The notes under the pieces: model-generated
Database searches by the model: none
The model's input: only the letters and a program-made list of their open reading frames with translations
What the model was told of the DNA's origin: nothing
Shown: piece by piece, positions 49,853-62,458 of the stretch
Layout of the letters: the number at the start of each line of letters is the position of its first letter
How positions within the stretch are numbered: the first letter of the stretch is position 1
Position numbers and translations under genes: made by a program
Assembly: GCA_030562195.1 (NCBI GenBank)
Contig: CM060201.1
Location: 20,968,454 to 21,032,453 of the forward strand
Direction of reading: 5' to 3'
Source: Nipponacmea schrenckii
Lineage: Eukaryota; Mollusca; Gastropoda; Lottiidae
DNA length: 64,000 nucleotides

Positions 49853-50060
49853 TTTTACAAGGATAACTAACAACTACGGTTCACAAGTCCACCGTGACAG
49901 AGATCCTTTCTACTAGCTGATCCTTGGCCAAACCTCTTGGCATTGATCTTTCCGGATTATCCGTACCCATTTACAGCTGGGTGGACTGGAATTATGAGTG
50001 AATTTAAAGTCATCGGACTTTCCCACTCCGATAGAGATTAGAACACACGTCATACATTTT
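49853..50060 (-). repeat. SINE, single-tail copy, minus orientation
   Basis: ACAAGGATAACTAACAACTA, GATCCTTTCTACTAGCTGAT, CCTTGGCCAAACCTCTTGGC, CCGGATTATCCGTACCCATT, TACAGCTGGGTGGACTGG, GTCATCGGACTTTCCCACTC. Has one tail unit only, so it approximates the unamplified element. Confidence 0.85.
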
Positions 50061-50340
50061 CAACGTATCCAAACAAATGACGTCATGATGTACAATTTGT
50101 AATCATCAAAATATAAATCTTTCTAACAAGTTGTTCAGGGTGTTAATTGACTGGTCTTATCAGCTACAAACAAATAAAACCTTTTATTTCAACAGTTAAA
50201 AAAAACAAACGAATTCACTCTCAATGATTTAATATTTACCCAACTATTTGACATGTGACTGATTAATTTAATATATAGCTGACAGTTATAATGAATTATT
50301 CTCGTTAATTAAATACAGAGATTAATAATAGATACATACC

Positions 50341-51014
50341 ATATAACCCTTTCTATATCACATATAACCCTTTCTATATCACATATAACCCTTTCTATAT
50401 CACATATAACCCTTTCTATATCACATATAACCCTTTCTATATCACATATAACCCTTTCTATATCACATATAACCCTTTCTATATCACATATAACCCTTTC
50501 TATATCACATATAACCCTTTCTATATCACATATAACCCTTTCTATATCACATATAACCCTTTCTATATCACATATAACCCTTTCTATATCACATATAACC
50601 CTTTCTATATCACATATAACCCTTTCTATATCACATATAACCCTTTCTATATCACATATAACCCTTTCTATATCACATATAACCCTTTCTATATCACATA
50701 TAACCCTTTCTATATCACATATAACCCTTTCTATATCACATATAACCCTTTCTATATCACATATAACCCTTTCTATATCACATATAACCCTTTCTATATC
50801 ACATATAACCCTTTCTATATCACATATAACCCTTTCTATATCACATATAACCCTTTCTATATCACATATAACCCTTTCTATATCACATATAACCCTTTCT
50901 ATATCACATATAACCCTTTCTATATCACATATAACCCTTTCTATATCACATATAACCCTTTCTATATCACATATAACCCTTTCTATATCACATATAACCC
51001 TTTCTATATCACAT
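50341..51014 (+). repeat. 21-bp minisatellite, ~32 copies, no variant seen
   Basis: ATATAACCCTTTCTATATCA plus C, repeated with no variant I could see by eye over ~674 bp. The multiple-of-three period leaves one frame open on each strand (YNPFYIT and DIERVIC repeats) but without an ATG. Confidence 0.97.
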
Positions 51015-51038
51015 ATTAACCTTTGTTCCTAATATCAT

Positions 51039-51303
51039 TCTATTAAAGAGATGTAAAGATGTTTTCTATATTTTGTATGTGTATCAGAGACACTGATAAC
51101 ATCAATTTACATCATTCTAATTTTCAATCAGATATCTGTGGTTCCTGTAATTCTACTAAAACTAAACAGTTCTATTAAAGAGATTGTAAAGAGGTTTTCT
51201 ATATTTTGTATGTGTATCAGGGACACTGATATCATCAATTTACATAATTCTAATTTTCAATCAAGTGTCTGTGGTTCCTGCAATTCCACTAAAACCAATA
51301 GTT
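51039..51303 (+). repeat. 132-bp direct duplication
   Basis: Two copies with TTTTGTATGTGTATCAG, GACACTGATA, ATCAATTTACAT, TCTAATTTTCAATCA and CTGTGGTTCCTG. A related fragment occurs at 10615-10680 (TATGTGTATCAGAGACACTG). Confidence 0.9.
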
Positions 51304-52033
51304 TGATGACGTCACAAATGATCCATGATCCGAAATAAAAGACTGGATAATCAATGCAACAGTAAAAATGCTGGATGACTACTTCTACAAGGGTAAAGAG
51401 ACTTGATAATCCAAGATACAGAATAAAGGACTGGATGATTAACATTATTTCAATATTACGACGTTGGAACTAACCCTGATCAAATTACTAACAAGTCGTA
51501 TTCCTACACCTCATTTACATCAGTATCCCTACTCTGAGGGAACTATTTTTTTATCAACCTTTAAAGAAGTCATGACTTTATAAGGAGCTTTTCTCAAACT
51601 GTCGTTTCAAAAGAAGAAAACAATTCTGTTTTATGACATACTTGTACTTCCTTTTTACTTTTAAGATTTTCAAAGATGACAAATTTCGCTGAAGAATCTT
51701 CAAAATTAGAATGCCTGTTAGGAATTTAATTTTGAGTTGAGTCTCTTTTTCTCTATTCCATTTAACATTTTCTTCCAAAAGAAATAAATATTCAAATTAG
51801 CCATTTTGGTAAAAGATTTTCACACTGACCTGAAGAAAGAGTGTTTAAAGTACAGCAAACTTGATTTAATAAAATATTCAATTAAAATAAGTGAATGAAT
51901 ATTATGAATATTTAAAAAACGAATTTTGGCTGGTAATTAACATCTGTTACCTGAACTTAGATTGATATCTCAGTTAAATATTCATTGTTATAATCCTCAT
52001 TAACATATTCATATTCAATTCTATATGGTGAGA

Positions 52034-53435
52034 GATTAGGGTGGTTGCTAAAGAAACCAGTTACTATTGGTAACTAGTTACTATTCAACAGAAGGCACTG
52101 GTACAGGTTTAGAGATTAGGGTGGTTGAAAAGAAACCAGTAACTATTGGTAACTAGTCACTATTCAACAGACGGCACTGGTACAGGTTTAGAGATTAGGG
52201 TGGTTGCTAAAGAAACCAGTTACTATTGGTAACTAGTAACTATACAACAGAAGGTACTGGTACAGGTTTAGAGATTAGGGTGGTTGAAAAGAAACCAGTT
52301 ACTATTGGTAACTAGTCACTATTCAACAGAAGGTACTGGTACAGGTTTAGAGATTAGGGTGGTTGAAAAGAAACCAGTAACTATTGGTAACTAGTCACTA
52401 TTCAACAGACGGCACTGGTACAGGTTTAGAGATTAGGGTGGTTGAAAAGAAACCAGTTACTATTGGTAACTAGTCACTATTCAACAGACGGCACTGGTAC
52501 AGGTTTAGAGATTAGGGTGGTTGAAAAGAAACCAGTTACTATTGGTAACTAGTCACTATACAACAGAAGGCACTGGTACAGGTTTAGAGATTAGGGTGGT
52601 TGAAAAGAAACCAGTTACTATTGGTAACTAGTAACTATACAACAGAAGGCACTGGTACAGGTTTAGAGATTAGGGTGGTTGAAAAGAAAACAGTTACTAT
52701 TGGTAACTAGTCACTATTCAACAGACGGCACTGGTACAGGTTTAGAGATTAGGGTGGTTGAAAAGAAACAGTTACTATTGGTAACTAGTAACTATACAAC
52801 AGACGGCACTGGCACAGGTTTAGAGATTAGGGTGGTTGAAAAGAAATCAGTTACTATTGGTAACTAGTAACTATACAACAGAAGGCACTGGTACAGGTTT
52901 AGAGATTAGGGTGGTTGCTAAAGAAACCAGTTACTATTGGTAACTAGTTACTATTCAACAGACGGCACTGGTACAGGTTTAGAGATTAGGGTGGTTGAAA
53001 AGAAAACAGTTACTATTGGTAACTAGTTACTATACAACAGACGGCACTGGTACAGGTTTAGAGATTAGGGTGGTTGCTAAAGAAACCAGTTACTATTGGT
53101 AACTAGTTACTATTCAACAGACGGCACTGGTACAGGTTTAGAGATTAGGGTGGTTGAAAAGAAATCAGTTACTATTGGTAACTAGTTACTATTCAACAGA
53201 CGGCACTGGTACAGGTTTAGAGATTAGGGTGGTTGAAAAGAAATCAGTACTATTGGTAACTAGTACTATTCAACAGACGGCACTGGCACAGGTTTAGAGT
53301 AAGGGTGGTTGCTAAAAAACCTACTATTGTACCTGTATATTCAACAGTACCCTTACGTTTATTAGGTGTTGAAAAGAAATCAGTTACTATTGGAAACTAG
53401 AAACTATACAACAGAAGACACTGGCACAGGTTTAA
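52034..53435 (+). repeat. 79-bp minisatellite family, array 2 (~18 copies)
   Basis: GATTAGGGTGGTTGAAAAGA, AACCAGTTACTATTGGTAAC, TAGTTACTATTCAACAGACG, GCACTGGTACAGGTTTAGA. A GCTAA/GAAA variant recurs in several units, suggesting block duplication. Units degenerate after 53270. Confidence 0.96.
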
Positions 53436-54001
53436 AGTTATGTCTAATATTTGAGGTAAAGAATGGTGAGAAATTATCAAATTTACACAATAATTGTCAG
53501 TGTTTTTTCTCTAATTTTCAAAATTCACAATAGTTAAGATACTTTGTGAAAAATAAAATAACCATAATACAAAACAAAACAATATTCAAAAAAATATATC
53601 ATCAATACCCTCAAGGTCTCGAGGCCGAAGTCTATTTTCCATTCCGAATTGATTAAATCAATGATTCAACATTATTAATAAATTCAAATAAAAAATTCCC
53701 CTTTAGGCCTACTCCATCCCTTTTTTATTATGCTCTATAATACATACCCCACCCCCTTTTTTCAGTGACCTTTCATGCACTTTCAAAGCCTCACCCCTCA
53801 ATATAATTGTTGTTTTTTAAAATACAAATATATTATCAAGTTTTCAATATATAACCATAAAAAGAGTGTATTATAAGCAAGCACCTGTCAACGTTGACTA
53901 TTGATGTATTATTATACTCCTGATATCAACCAAACATAACAATCTTTATATTTAACACACTGCTTTATTGACATATAAATACACAGAATAACTAATCAAT
54001 A

Positions 54002-54205
54002 TAACTTTAAATATCAGGATTATTTGGCTCTGTAAGTTAAAATTCTTTAAAACTTTCTTGGCATTGAATCCAACACTGAAACCTATTGATGTTTAATAAT
54101 GAAACAACACAACTGATAGCTGGAACTTTAAATATCAGGATTATTTGGCGCTATGAGTTCAAATTCTTTGAAACAACTTCTTGGATTTAGAACCAACACT
54201 GTGGC
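54002..54205 (+). repeat. ~120-bp direct duplication
   Basis: Two copies sharing AACTTTAAATATCAGGATTA, TTTGGC, AAATTCTTT and CCAACACTG. Confidence 0.85.
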
Positions 54206-54334
54206 TTCGCTTGAAGTAAAATAATCGAACTGACAGGGATGATGCGAGGGGGGGACCATGAACTGTGTATGGTGAATCAAATGGAATTCTTGTATGAGGC
54301 ATAAAATAAGGGGACATGTGGGCCATGGAGGGCT

Positions 54335-54523
54335 TCATGGACCATGCCCAGGGGGGAGTGGATAAAAATCAGAGGAGGAGTAGGGACTTAAACTGATCTC
54401 CTTCCCTCTCTCTTCTTCTTGTTTCTTACGAGCAAATTCGCGAACTGATGATAGAATTATTAATATTATAACAGGGATCACCAGTTGAGTTCCGTATGGG
54501 AAATGAGAAAAAAGGTCCGACAT
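54335..54523 (-). CDS. Possible small membrane protein, 62 aa
   Basis: An ATG-initiated frame of 62 codons with A at -3 and G-rich DNA downstream. The product begins MSDLFSHFPYGTQ, has one hydrophobic segment at about residues 14-27 (LVIPVIILIILSS), then a charged run (REFARKKQEEERGKE) and a Ser/Pro-rich tail ending in PPGHGP. This is the plan of a single-pass small integral membrane protein. It lies on the gene-sense strand within the long 5' intron, so it could be a nested gene, a retained exon or chance. An AG 5 bases before the ATG follows a weak pyrimidine tract. I do not recognise the family. Confidence 0.27.
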   Translation of the reverse strand: MSDLFSHFPYGTQLVIPVIILIILSSVREFARKKQEEERGKEISLSPYSSSDFYPLPPGHGP

Positions 54524-54989
54524 TTTGACTGAAACTTCCCTAGCAACTGGTCTCTTTCGTTACACAAACATACGCTGGTTGCCCCTTCTGTCAGGGTATC
54601 TATAACTTGGTGCTGTGGGTTTAAATATCAAAACAATCAGAAATATTTCCAGAGCCATACTTTTGGAAACGAATCCCCATTGCCCTTCCTGATTCTATAG
54701 TTACATTATAAAGAAACAGACTATAGTAATACATGTCTATCAGAACAAACTTATTATCGTTATAATTCCATGTACTTCAGTCAACTAACGAGTCGACAGC
54801 ATGTTAATTATTATCATCATTAATTAACAATTAACAATGTTGATTTAATTACTCAATTATAAACTATCCTTTTTACACACAAACATCAGATTTCATATTT
54901 AACTATTAGAAAAATTAAAACTCTAAAGTCTATGTCAGAGATTTTTAACTGGAAGTGAACATAGCCTCATTGTTCCCATGACGATATCA

Positions 54990-55060
54990 AATATGGCATG
55001 GACCCAAACAGGGGCCTTTGGTTCATTGTTCTATCATCTTAGCAATCCCACTAAGAAAAG
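54990..55060 (+). repeat. Dispersed element, 3' fragment
   Basis: AACAGGGGCCTTTGGTTCAT and TGTTCTATC match the 3' part of the element. Confidence 0.4.
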
Positions 55061-56394
55061 TGGTGCTTTGGTTTATCTACTTGAGAAATCTTTTCAAGGG
55101 GTGAATCAGCCATCAACTGGCCTACTCTCGGATTCACGGACAGAGGCATAAGAATCCATCTTACTAGAGGCAGATTTGAACTCAGTACACCTGATCGCTA
55201 TAGTAATTAAATTACAATTAATAGATATAAGTTACTAAGGCAACAAAAAAACACATTGATAAATACTTTTAAAAATTACCAGACTAAAAAAAAATAAATC
55301 TTGAACAATTTGTTTGAGAATCTGGTAATTTCTACGAAGCGATAGAAAAACAAAGCCCTTTGCACCTTTGGGTAAATTTTAGGACGCTAAAGAAAAATAA
55401 ACCTTCAACGACTTTGCACCACAAGTTGATAAGAGTGAATTAAAGAGAAGTATATTTCAATATAATTGAACACAATACAATGAAGTTTGATATAGTTATC
55501 TTATTAACCTGCCCAATCTTGTTTTTATGATATACTGATTATAGAGATATCACTGGTAACAGGTAATATACACTCAGGTGTTCTGTCAACTTCAATATTT
55601 ACAAGTGGCCTTAACCCAGTAAAAAAACTCTGATCATCAAACATAACACTAGAAATATTTATAATTCATAATCATTGCAGATAGCTCATAATTTTAACAT
55701 CAGAAAACTTGTAACGGAAACAAATGACTAGGCGATTGGTTCAGCTGTACCAGAGAATAGATTTTACAAGGACTGATATTCTCTTAAAGTAGCTGGGACA
55801 ATCAACCCCTCAGAAAGTTAAATAAAAATAAAAAATTTAATAAATACTGTTAGCTAATTGGACCTTGTGTCTCAAACATTAACTCGTATTAAATCAAGTC
55901 CCTACACTTAGTTTTGTAGGCGTGGAAATCAGAATAAAGCATCTATAACGAATGATTTGATTTGATTGGATGCAATTTCCTCGAAAGATTCTAGGGTTAA
56001 TTTTGATTGGACAATATTTAGATATGATCATGTAATTTACCTCACTTGTATTACCACGGTTTCAGGGAATGATAATAACTACATTTAAAATCAAGAGATA
56101 GACCAATAAGATGACTAGAACAGTAAAATCAGACAAGTTTTCAAGACTAACGCCACCAATTTTAATTACCTGATAGATACTTAATCAAAGGTATGTTTCT
56201 TTGATCTCGTTATTCTAGTATTAATGATAAAGATCTTATAGATATTTTATCACCCAGACAACAAACTCAGCACATCAAAAATTCAATTCACGCCTCAATT
56301 TGTGTTGTTAATTATTATGAAATCAACGATGCAGATCTAGAACAGTATAATTTACTTCTCACATAATTTAAAATAACGTCCTATTGATTATTAA

Positions 56395-56945
56395 CAGTCT
56401 CGCAGTAAAATCAACTCGGCAGAAAATAACAGCAGACACAGTTACAGTCTTGCAGTAAAGTCAACTCTGCAGAAAATAACAGCAGTAAAGTTAACTCCAC
56501 ATTTAGCAGACACAGTTGCAGTCTACAAGTAAACTCTGCAGAAAATAACTGCATTTAGCAGGCACAGCTAGAGTGATGTAAATAGTCTTGCAGTCTTGCT
56601 CGCAGTAAATATAGTCCGTAGAAAAAAATAGTCCTGCAACAAGTATAATCTTGCAGCAAATATAGTCTTACAGTAAAAATAGCCTCGCAACAAAAATAGT
56701 CTCGCAGCAAAATAAAATATAGCAACAAAAATAGTCTTGCAGTAAATATAGTATCACAACATTAATAGTCGCGCTCGCAGAAAATATAGTCTTGCAGCAA
56801 AAAGTCTTGCAGTAAATATAGTCTTGCAGCAAAAATAGTCTTGCAGCAAAAATAGTCTCGCTCGCAGCAAAATAGTCTCGCCAGTAAATATAGTATCGAC
56901 AAAAATAGTCTGAGTCAAAAATAGCTCAGCAAAATAATTTGAGTT
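56395..56945 (+). repeat. Degenerate AGTCTTGCAGCAAAAAT repeat, array 1
   Basis: About 30 irregular copies of a 17-18 bp motif (AGTCTTGCAG or AGTCTCGCAG plus TAAATAT or CAAAAAT); longer, more diverged units at the left end. Confidence 0.9.
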
Positions 56946-57069
56946 ATTTTCTAAGCCTTCATATTAAATATTATATTCTAACAGATGTCGTTTAGCTGTA
57001 GCCATAAAATCTACTATCTAGTGATTGAGACACCTCAGTTAAAGTTGACAGTAATGTTAAACTACTAGC

Positions 57070-57275
57070 CATTTAAAATATCTCATTTATTTATTCTCTT
57101 ATTTCCTATTTACTTGGTTTATTCTGCCTTATTGCCATCACAATATTTCACAAATGTCAGATAGCTTCAGCCATAAAAACAGACATGGTTGTACTTTAAA
57201 ACATCTCATTTATTTCTTCTCTTATTTCCTTGGTTTATTCTACCTTATTGCCACAAATATTTTTGAAAAATGTTA
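57070..57275 (+). repeat. ~110-bp direct duplication
   Basis: Two copies of ATCTCATTTATTT, TCTCTTATTTCC, TTGGTTTATTCT and CCTTATTGCCA between the two AGTCTTGCAG arrays. Confidence 0.85.
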
Positions 57276-57404
57276 GTGGTTGTCATCAAATGCCAATATA
57301 ATTTTTTTTTTTACCTCATTGTGCACTACATAGGGAACGAAGAAAGGTAAAGTAACCTTGGTGTCCCATCCAATCAAACTCAGTCATCTTATTACCAATT
57401 ATAA

Positions 57405-57590
57405 ATAGTCTCGCAGTGAATATAGTCTCGCTCACAGTAAATATAGCCTCGCAGCAAAAATAGTCTTGCAGCAAATATAGTCTCGCTCCCAGTAGTCTCG
57501 CAGTAAATATAGCCTCGCAGCAAAAATAGTCTTCAGCAGTAAATATAGTCTCGCAGTAAATATAGTCTCGCACAAAAATAGTCTCAAAAA
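57405..57590 (+). repeat. AGTCTCGCAG repeat, array 2
   Basis: About ten copies of the motif seen at 56395-56945. The open frames on the minus strand here are repeat artefacts. Confidence 0.9.
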
Positions 57591-58314
57591 TTTAAAAAGC
57601 AAATAATGACAAAACACTTCGTCACTACAAAAGAACTGAAAAGTACACGACCAAATTCTAGTAACCGCAAAAGAACAGATATAAATTCTAAAAGGTTCAC
57701 AAAAAAATATTATGTCAGGGAAAAAATTTAATTATTGTAGGGATGTAAAGATTTAACCTAAAATGTCTAAAATGCATTCACAAAAAAAAATATATCATTT
57801 TGAAAAATAATCCAACCAAAAGGGTCAAGAAGGCAAAGCACACCAGCCTCAGATACATGGAACTCTAATCTTAACATGTTAATTCAAGCCAGCTTTGTGT
57901 GTAATCATAGCTTTCTCTAGTCCAAACTGCCTGCTGTGCTATATACATTGCTGTTAGTTAAAGGGGTTGCTCAGGTACCAGAGTGGTGAGAGTTACACTT
58001 GCTACTGGCTATAGGATATAATTTATAGATGACTGTGTTGTAATATTGACTTGGTTGAGGAATGGAATGTGATTGAATGACATGAATCATATGTTAAACA
58101 TGTTACTGACTAGCTTGTCATATCTTACAGGTTAAAAACAGTAAAGGGGGGAGGGGGCAGGCGGTTAGGATAGGGGGTAAGGATTGGGGTCAAGGATTTG
58201 GGGCAAGGGTTTTTGATTATAGGATAAGGGAAAGTGTACAGCTTGAAAAAAAGTAGGAAGGTCGAGGCAGAGGGAAGATAGGATTAGGGAGAACGTTTTG
58301 TAATTGAATGAACA

Positions 58315-58580
58315 AATGAATGAATGAATGCTGGAATGAATGAATGAATGAATGCTGGAATGAATGAATGAATGAATGCTGGAATGAATGAATGCTGGAA
58401 TGAATGAATGAATGCTGGAATGAATGAATGAATGCTGGAATGAATGAATGAATGCTGGAATGAATGAATGCTGGAATGAATGAATGAATGCTGGAATGAA
58501 TGAATGCTGGAATGAATGAATGAATGAATTTCTTAAATGAATCAATGAACAAATGAATAAATGAATGAATGAATGAAAAT
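58315..58580 (+). repeat. GAATGAATGCTGGAATGAAT composite microsatellite
   Basis: GAAT tetranucleotide runs interrupted by GCTG about ten times. It produces 140- and 218-codon minus-strand open frames rich in HSFI that are not credible proteins. Confidence 0.95.
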
Positions 58581-58916
58581 AATTCATGAATCTTAAAATG
58601 AGTCACTGTAAATGTGAACTGGTGAAGATGAAGAATTAATATTGAAAGTGTCGCGTGAAGAAACCAGAGACAGATTGATGGACGGACATTCTCTAGAGAG
58701 GTTTTAAACAGATCAAATTTAAATTTAGATGGGAGAAAAAAATGGCAAAGACGAAGATCTGCCTGTTTTGACATGAGGATAAAATTCATAACAGAGAATT
58801 GAAACAAGATATTTGATAACAGACCTTTTTTTCTTTTTCTGAACTCTTTATAATTACCAAGTTTAAAAGTCAAAATTTGTTATCAGAATTGATAACGCTC
58901 AGCAAATGTGTTTATC

Positions 58917-58962
58917 ATCTCAGATCTCTTTCAGAGAGTCCACATATTTAATAATAATAATA
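58917..58962 (+). repeat. 64-bp family, solitary fragment
   Basis: ATCTCTTTCAGAGAGTCCAC followed by ATATTTAATAATAATAAT. Confidence 0.6.
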
Positions 58963-60364
58963 TTTGTTAGTGTTTGTCTTCTCCTGATGTATCCCTTTCT
59001 AAATCCACATTCAAACACTTCTTATAAACTTATGGCGGCAAATCTCTTTGATGTTTCAGATTGATTAGAATTCTATAATAACCTCACAGACTCCAGGCAG
59101 ATTCTTTCTTCTAAAGCAGTGCTTCTCAACAGAGGTCCATATGGAAACCAGGGGGGGATTTAAAGGGAAGGGGAACTGGTCACTAAACCGCCAAAAATTG
59201 GGGGGGGGAGTTACGACACAATATGATGTTAAACTATTATGCCCTAGTTCAAAATCAATATGCATCTAATAACTATGCCCCAACCTACCCCAGCACCCAT
59301 TCCCAAGCTTCATCATCCATCCCAACCCCTCAAACTTACCCTCAACTGCATCTCAGCCACTATATTTTTATAAATCAAGAAGTCACTTAACATCCAATAT
59401 TTATTTTCTTGTCAATTCTCAGCTTGAAATTCCTATTCAGTTATTTTTTCTATGCAAATATCGTTTTAAACTGACATCGAAATACAGTTTGAGTATCAGA
59501 TTACCGGGGTTTATTTTCCTTTCGATATATTATAAAGAGTTTTTGTTACAACTTTCAATCGTTAAAATATTTATTCACACCACGTGTTACATACAAATTT
59601 ATAAAAACAACCGTCTAATATTCCAGTGTGCTGGTTTTTTTTAATTTTGCTTTCCCCAACCTTTGTTTTCGAGGACTCTTTAATTCAAATTTTGTTAGTA
59701 ATTCCAATATTCTGTGATAATATTTTTTTGCCCCGTTGCTAGGTCTGAATCGGTACTGAGGCCCTTAGTTTTGTCCTGTTCCCCCTCCCCCAGGAAATTG
59801 TGAAAACTAGCAGCCAGGAGAACATATTTCTGCTGATTCTGAGGCGCTAAAATCCCAATCAAAATGTTCATCTTTGTTTTTTTTTTTGAAATTAATCAAT
59901 CTCTGCTAATTGAAGAAAGTTTTTAGACAGATGATATTTAAATAACTAGTCGGGGCCCAGTCCCCTGTGGTCCCCACCCTCAGGACAGGGTTGTATTTAT
60001 TTCCCCATGGTACCTTCACCTCCTTTAAAACTTAATAACAAACACCTTTTCTTCGTTCTCTCTAGAGGGGGAGGGTTTAAAAACGAATCTAAGAATCTAA
60101 ATCTACAAAATTCAAAGAAGAGTTCTAAGAAGCAACCTGATTGTTTTCAAAAAAAAACTCTATGAGTAAACAGAACGGATGTCCATAAATCATCAATTAA
60201 CATCTAATGACTTGATAACCAAGACTAATTACTGTTTATTAACAAATTAACAGTCTGGTTAATCTAGACCATTTAGATAAGACTCGATGTTGATAAGAAA
60301 GTTTACTTCTGGTAATGAATTAGTTTTTGATTCCTTCTCTTTTGTTCGAGTTTATGCTAATAAA

Positions 60365-60500
60365 CATTGACACAACACCATGCAGTGAGCAACGAGGGAA
60401 ATTTTACAAACATTTCAGCAATATCTACTCTTGTTTGATTTCCATCTAATAAGAACTCATTAACTTAACTTTCACAGAATGTAGCACACGAGGCCAAAGC
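60365..60500 (+). repeat. Dispersed element, diverged copy
   Basis: CAACACCATGCAGTGAGCAA, CGAGGGAAATTTTAC and GAATGTAGCACACGAGGCC. Confidence 0.6.
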
Positions 60501-61604
60501 GCAGACTTTTCTTTTTTATACATGCATTTTCATTGTGCGTTTCAAAAAATACAAACACAACCCACAACCAAAATTATGACTTAAAAAATTATCAGATTGC
60601 TTCAAAGCTCAGCTATTTAATTTTGATAATTGGCTCCCTTTACTGAACTACTTACAAAGATGTCCTTTTTAATTTAATCTCAAAAAAAAAATTTAGATTG
60701 TGTCTGTTCACACCCTCTTCAGACAAAATCTTTGTAAAAAATATTCCCTTAACAACAAACACAGACAGTTGCCATTTTCTTTTTTTATTTTCTTTCAAAC
60801 ATTATAGAGTCTGAAGTGGTTTTTAAACTATTAGAAAAAAAGTCGTAAATAATTAATCATATAAAAATAATTTTCTTTTTGAGCCGTCTGCTTCCAAAGG
60901 GAAGTAACTGTCTGGGAATTTTTATCCAAAACACCCTACCCTAATTCCTTGTGAACTGACAGAGAATTTTTTATTGATATTTTAAGGAGATCAATACTGA
61001 TTGCTTATTGATTGTCAATAAGAATTGCCTCAGCCAGTGTTTCAGAGAGTCCATAATGTATATAGCTCAAAATCACATCCAACAAACATAAAAGGCGAAA
61101 TCTCTTTGAAATTCCTTCTTTTGAAAGCTTGATTTCACCCCGAGTCAATAAAAATATGGGATGCCAAATCAAATACCCCAAGATCTGTCTTGTAACATCT
61201 TATTTACCCAGCAGACGGCAAGGGACTACATTCACTTTCACCTTTAACCTTTACTATAAAGGTCAAGGTTGAGATTAACTCTTCTATTTCTGTATAGAAT
61301 GTTTTCATGCTAAATATGGCCACACTACTGACATTTTCACTAAATCACTTACTTTTTATGTCTATTTAGGTTTAAAAAATAAAGAGATTTGATCACAAAA
61401 GAAAGGAAGATTAATTTGTTGAGGGCTTGGAAACAATCCAGTTCAATGGCCACTCCAATGTTAAGTTCTTTGTTTGTGGGTATAAAAAAAAGGCTTGGCC
61501 ATTTTGTTTTTGACATCTTGGTGTGAAGTGGCAAAGAAATGTATAAAAAATGTCCTCAAGTTTTATATCAACTTCCATCAATTAAAATAGAGTTATCAAC
61601 CATA

Positions 61605-61690
61605 GACTTATTTACTCCAAGTTAGGTTAATGAAGATACACCTAGCAGTGTGCAATGAGGGAAATTTTACCAGGACAAATTTACCTCATT
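61605..61690 (+). repeat. Dispersed element, internal fragment
   Basis: GGTTAATGAAGATACACC, AGCAGTGTGCAATGAGGGAA and ATTTTACCAGGACA. Confidence 0.65.
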
Positions 61691-61727
61691 CTTGAAAAAC
61701 TTAACAGTAAAGTCCACCAACACAAAA

Positions 61728-61885
61728 AAAATGAAATGAATGGAGTTTTACGTCCTCCTCTTCCACACCTAATAGATAATGAAGACTGGCAACACCACAT
61801 ATTTGGGAATGGGGGAAATTCTACAGGACAGCAGCATAGGTCGACCGTTTTTTGGTGATTTTCAACTGTAAATGTCTCCTGAACA
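61728..61885 (+). repeat. Dispersed element, 5' to middle
   Basis: AATGAATGGAGTTTTACGTC, CTCCTCTTCCACACCTAAT, GGGGGAAATTCTACAGGACA, GCAGCATAGG and CAACTGTAAATGTC. Confidence 0.8.
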
Positions 61886-62124
61886 CACTTTAAGAAAACC
61901 TAACAAATTTTCTTGAGATTTGACTTGTGACACATATTACATCAATTTCTCGTTATTTTTTGTCCGTCAAATTAATTATAAAAGAGAAGAACACCTCATA
62001 GCTCACGGTTATGTCTGGATTATAGAGACTAAAATAGTTGTGTCTTTATTAACCAGACGCCTCCAGTAATTATTACTTTCAAACATTATTGATATCATTA
62101 TATATATTTGACAGGGATGTTGAT

Positions 62125-62165
62125 AGGACTGTATTTACCAGTCATGTCTGACTAGAACTCTGGTG
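62125..62165 (-). repeat. 47-bp family, inverted single unit
   Basis: TATTTACCAGTCATGTCTGA then CTAGAACTC is the reverse complement of the 22355-22545 unit. Confidence 0.75.
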
Positions 62166-62358
62166 CAGAATTATTCATTTCCATTTTATTTTTCGCTATC
62201 ATGACACAGAATATTTTAACAAATCAAAATGTCAGAATTCTAATCAAAGCATCAAATAAAAATCCATGAAAAAATTCAAGATGTCTGAGAGTTTTCTTCC
62301 CATCAATATCATTATTGACATACGACACGATCTCATTATTCACAATATCCTGACTTAC

Positions 62359-62458
62359 CACAAGTTTCTCACAATATCTACTTTTAGCCAGAAGTCGGAT
62401 ATTTCTAGATATTTCTCTCCCACCCAAAAGAACTGGCCCTGGTACATCTGATTCCATC
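62359..62458 (-). CDS. Doubtful candidate exon (100 bp)
   Basis: Bounded by an acceptor ATAAAACTTTCCAG (AG at 62460-62459) and a strong donor GTG|GTAAGT (GT at 62358-62357). The frame that ends in phase 0, as the downstream 159-bp exon requires, opens with ATG one base into the exon and reads MESDVPGPVLLGG and on to CEKLV. A second frame is open too, but ends out of phase. Nothing resembles the known AUTS2 N-terminus. It could be an alternative first coding exon, an unrelated cassette exon or a chance pair of splice signals. Confidence 0.17.

Noticed and set aside
50309..51019. ~236-codon stop-to-stop frame of YNPFYIT repeats
   Set aside because: No ATG and wholly explained by the 21-bp period being a multiple of three.
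57316..57326. 11-nt microexon TGCACAATGAG between a strong pyrimidine-tract acceptor and GTAAAA
   Set aside because: Not a multiple of three, so it would break the phase-0 chain, and the donor runs into a poly-T/A tract.
58165..58873. 140- and 218-codon minus-strand frames rich in HSFI
   Set aside because: Both read through the GAATGAATG composite microsatellite; no domain, no splice support.
59337..59356. Minus-strand ATGCAGTTGAGG|GTAAGT resembling a short first coding exon
   Set aside because: Only four codons, weak upstream sequence and no link to the AUTS2 N-terminus.
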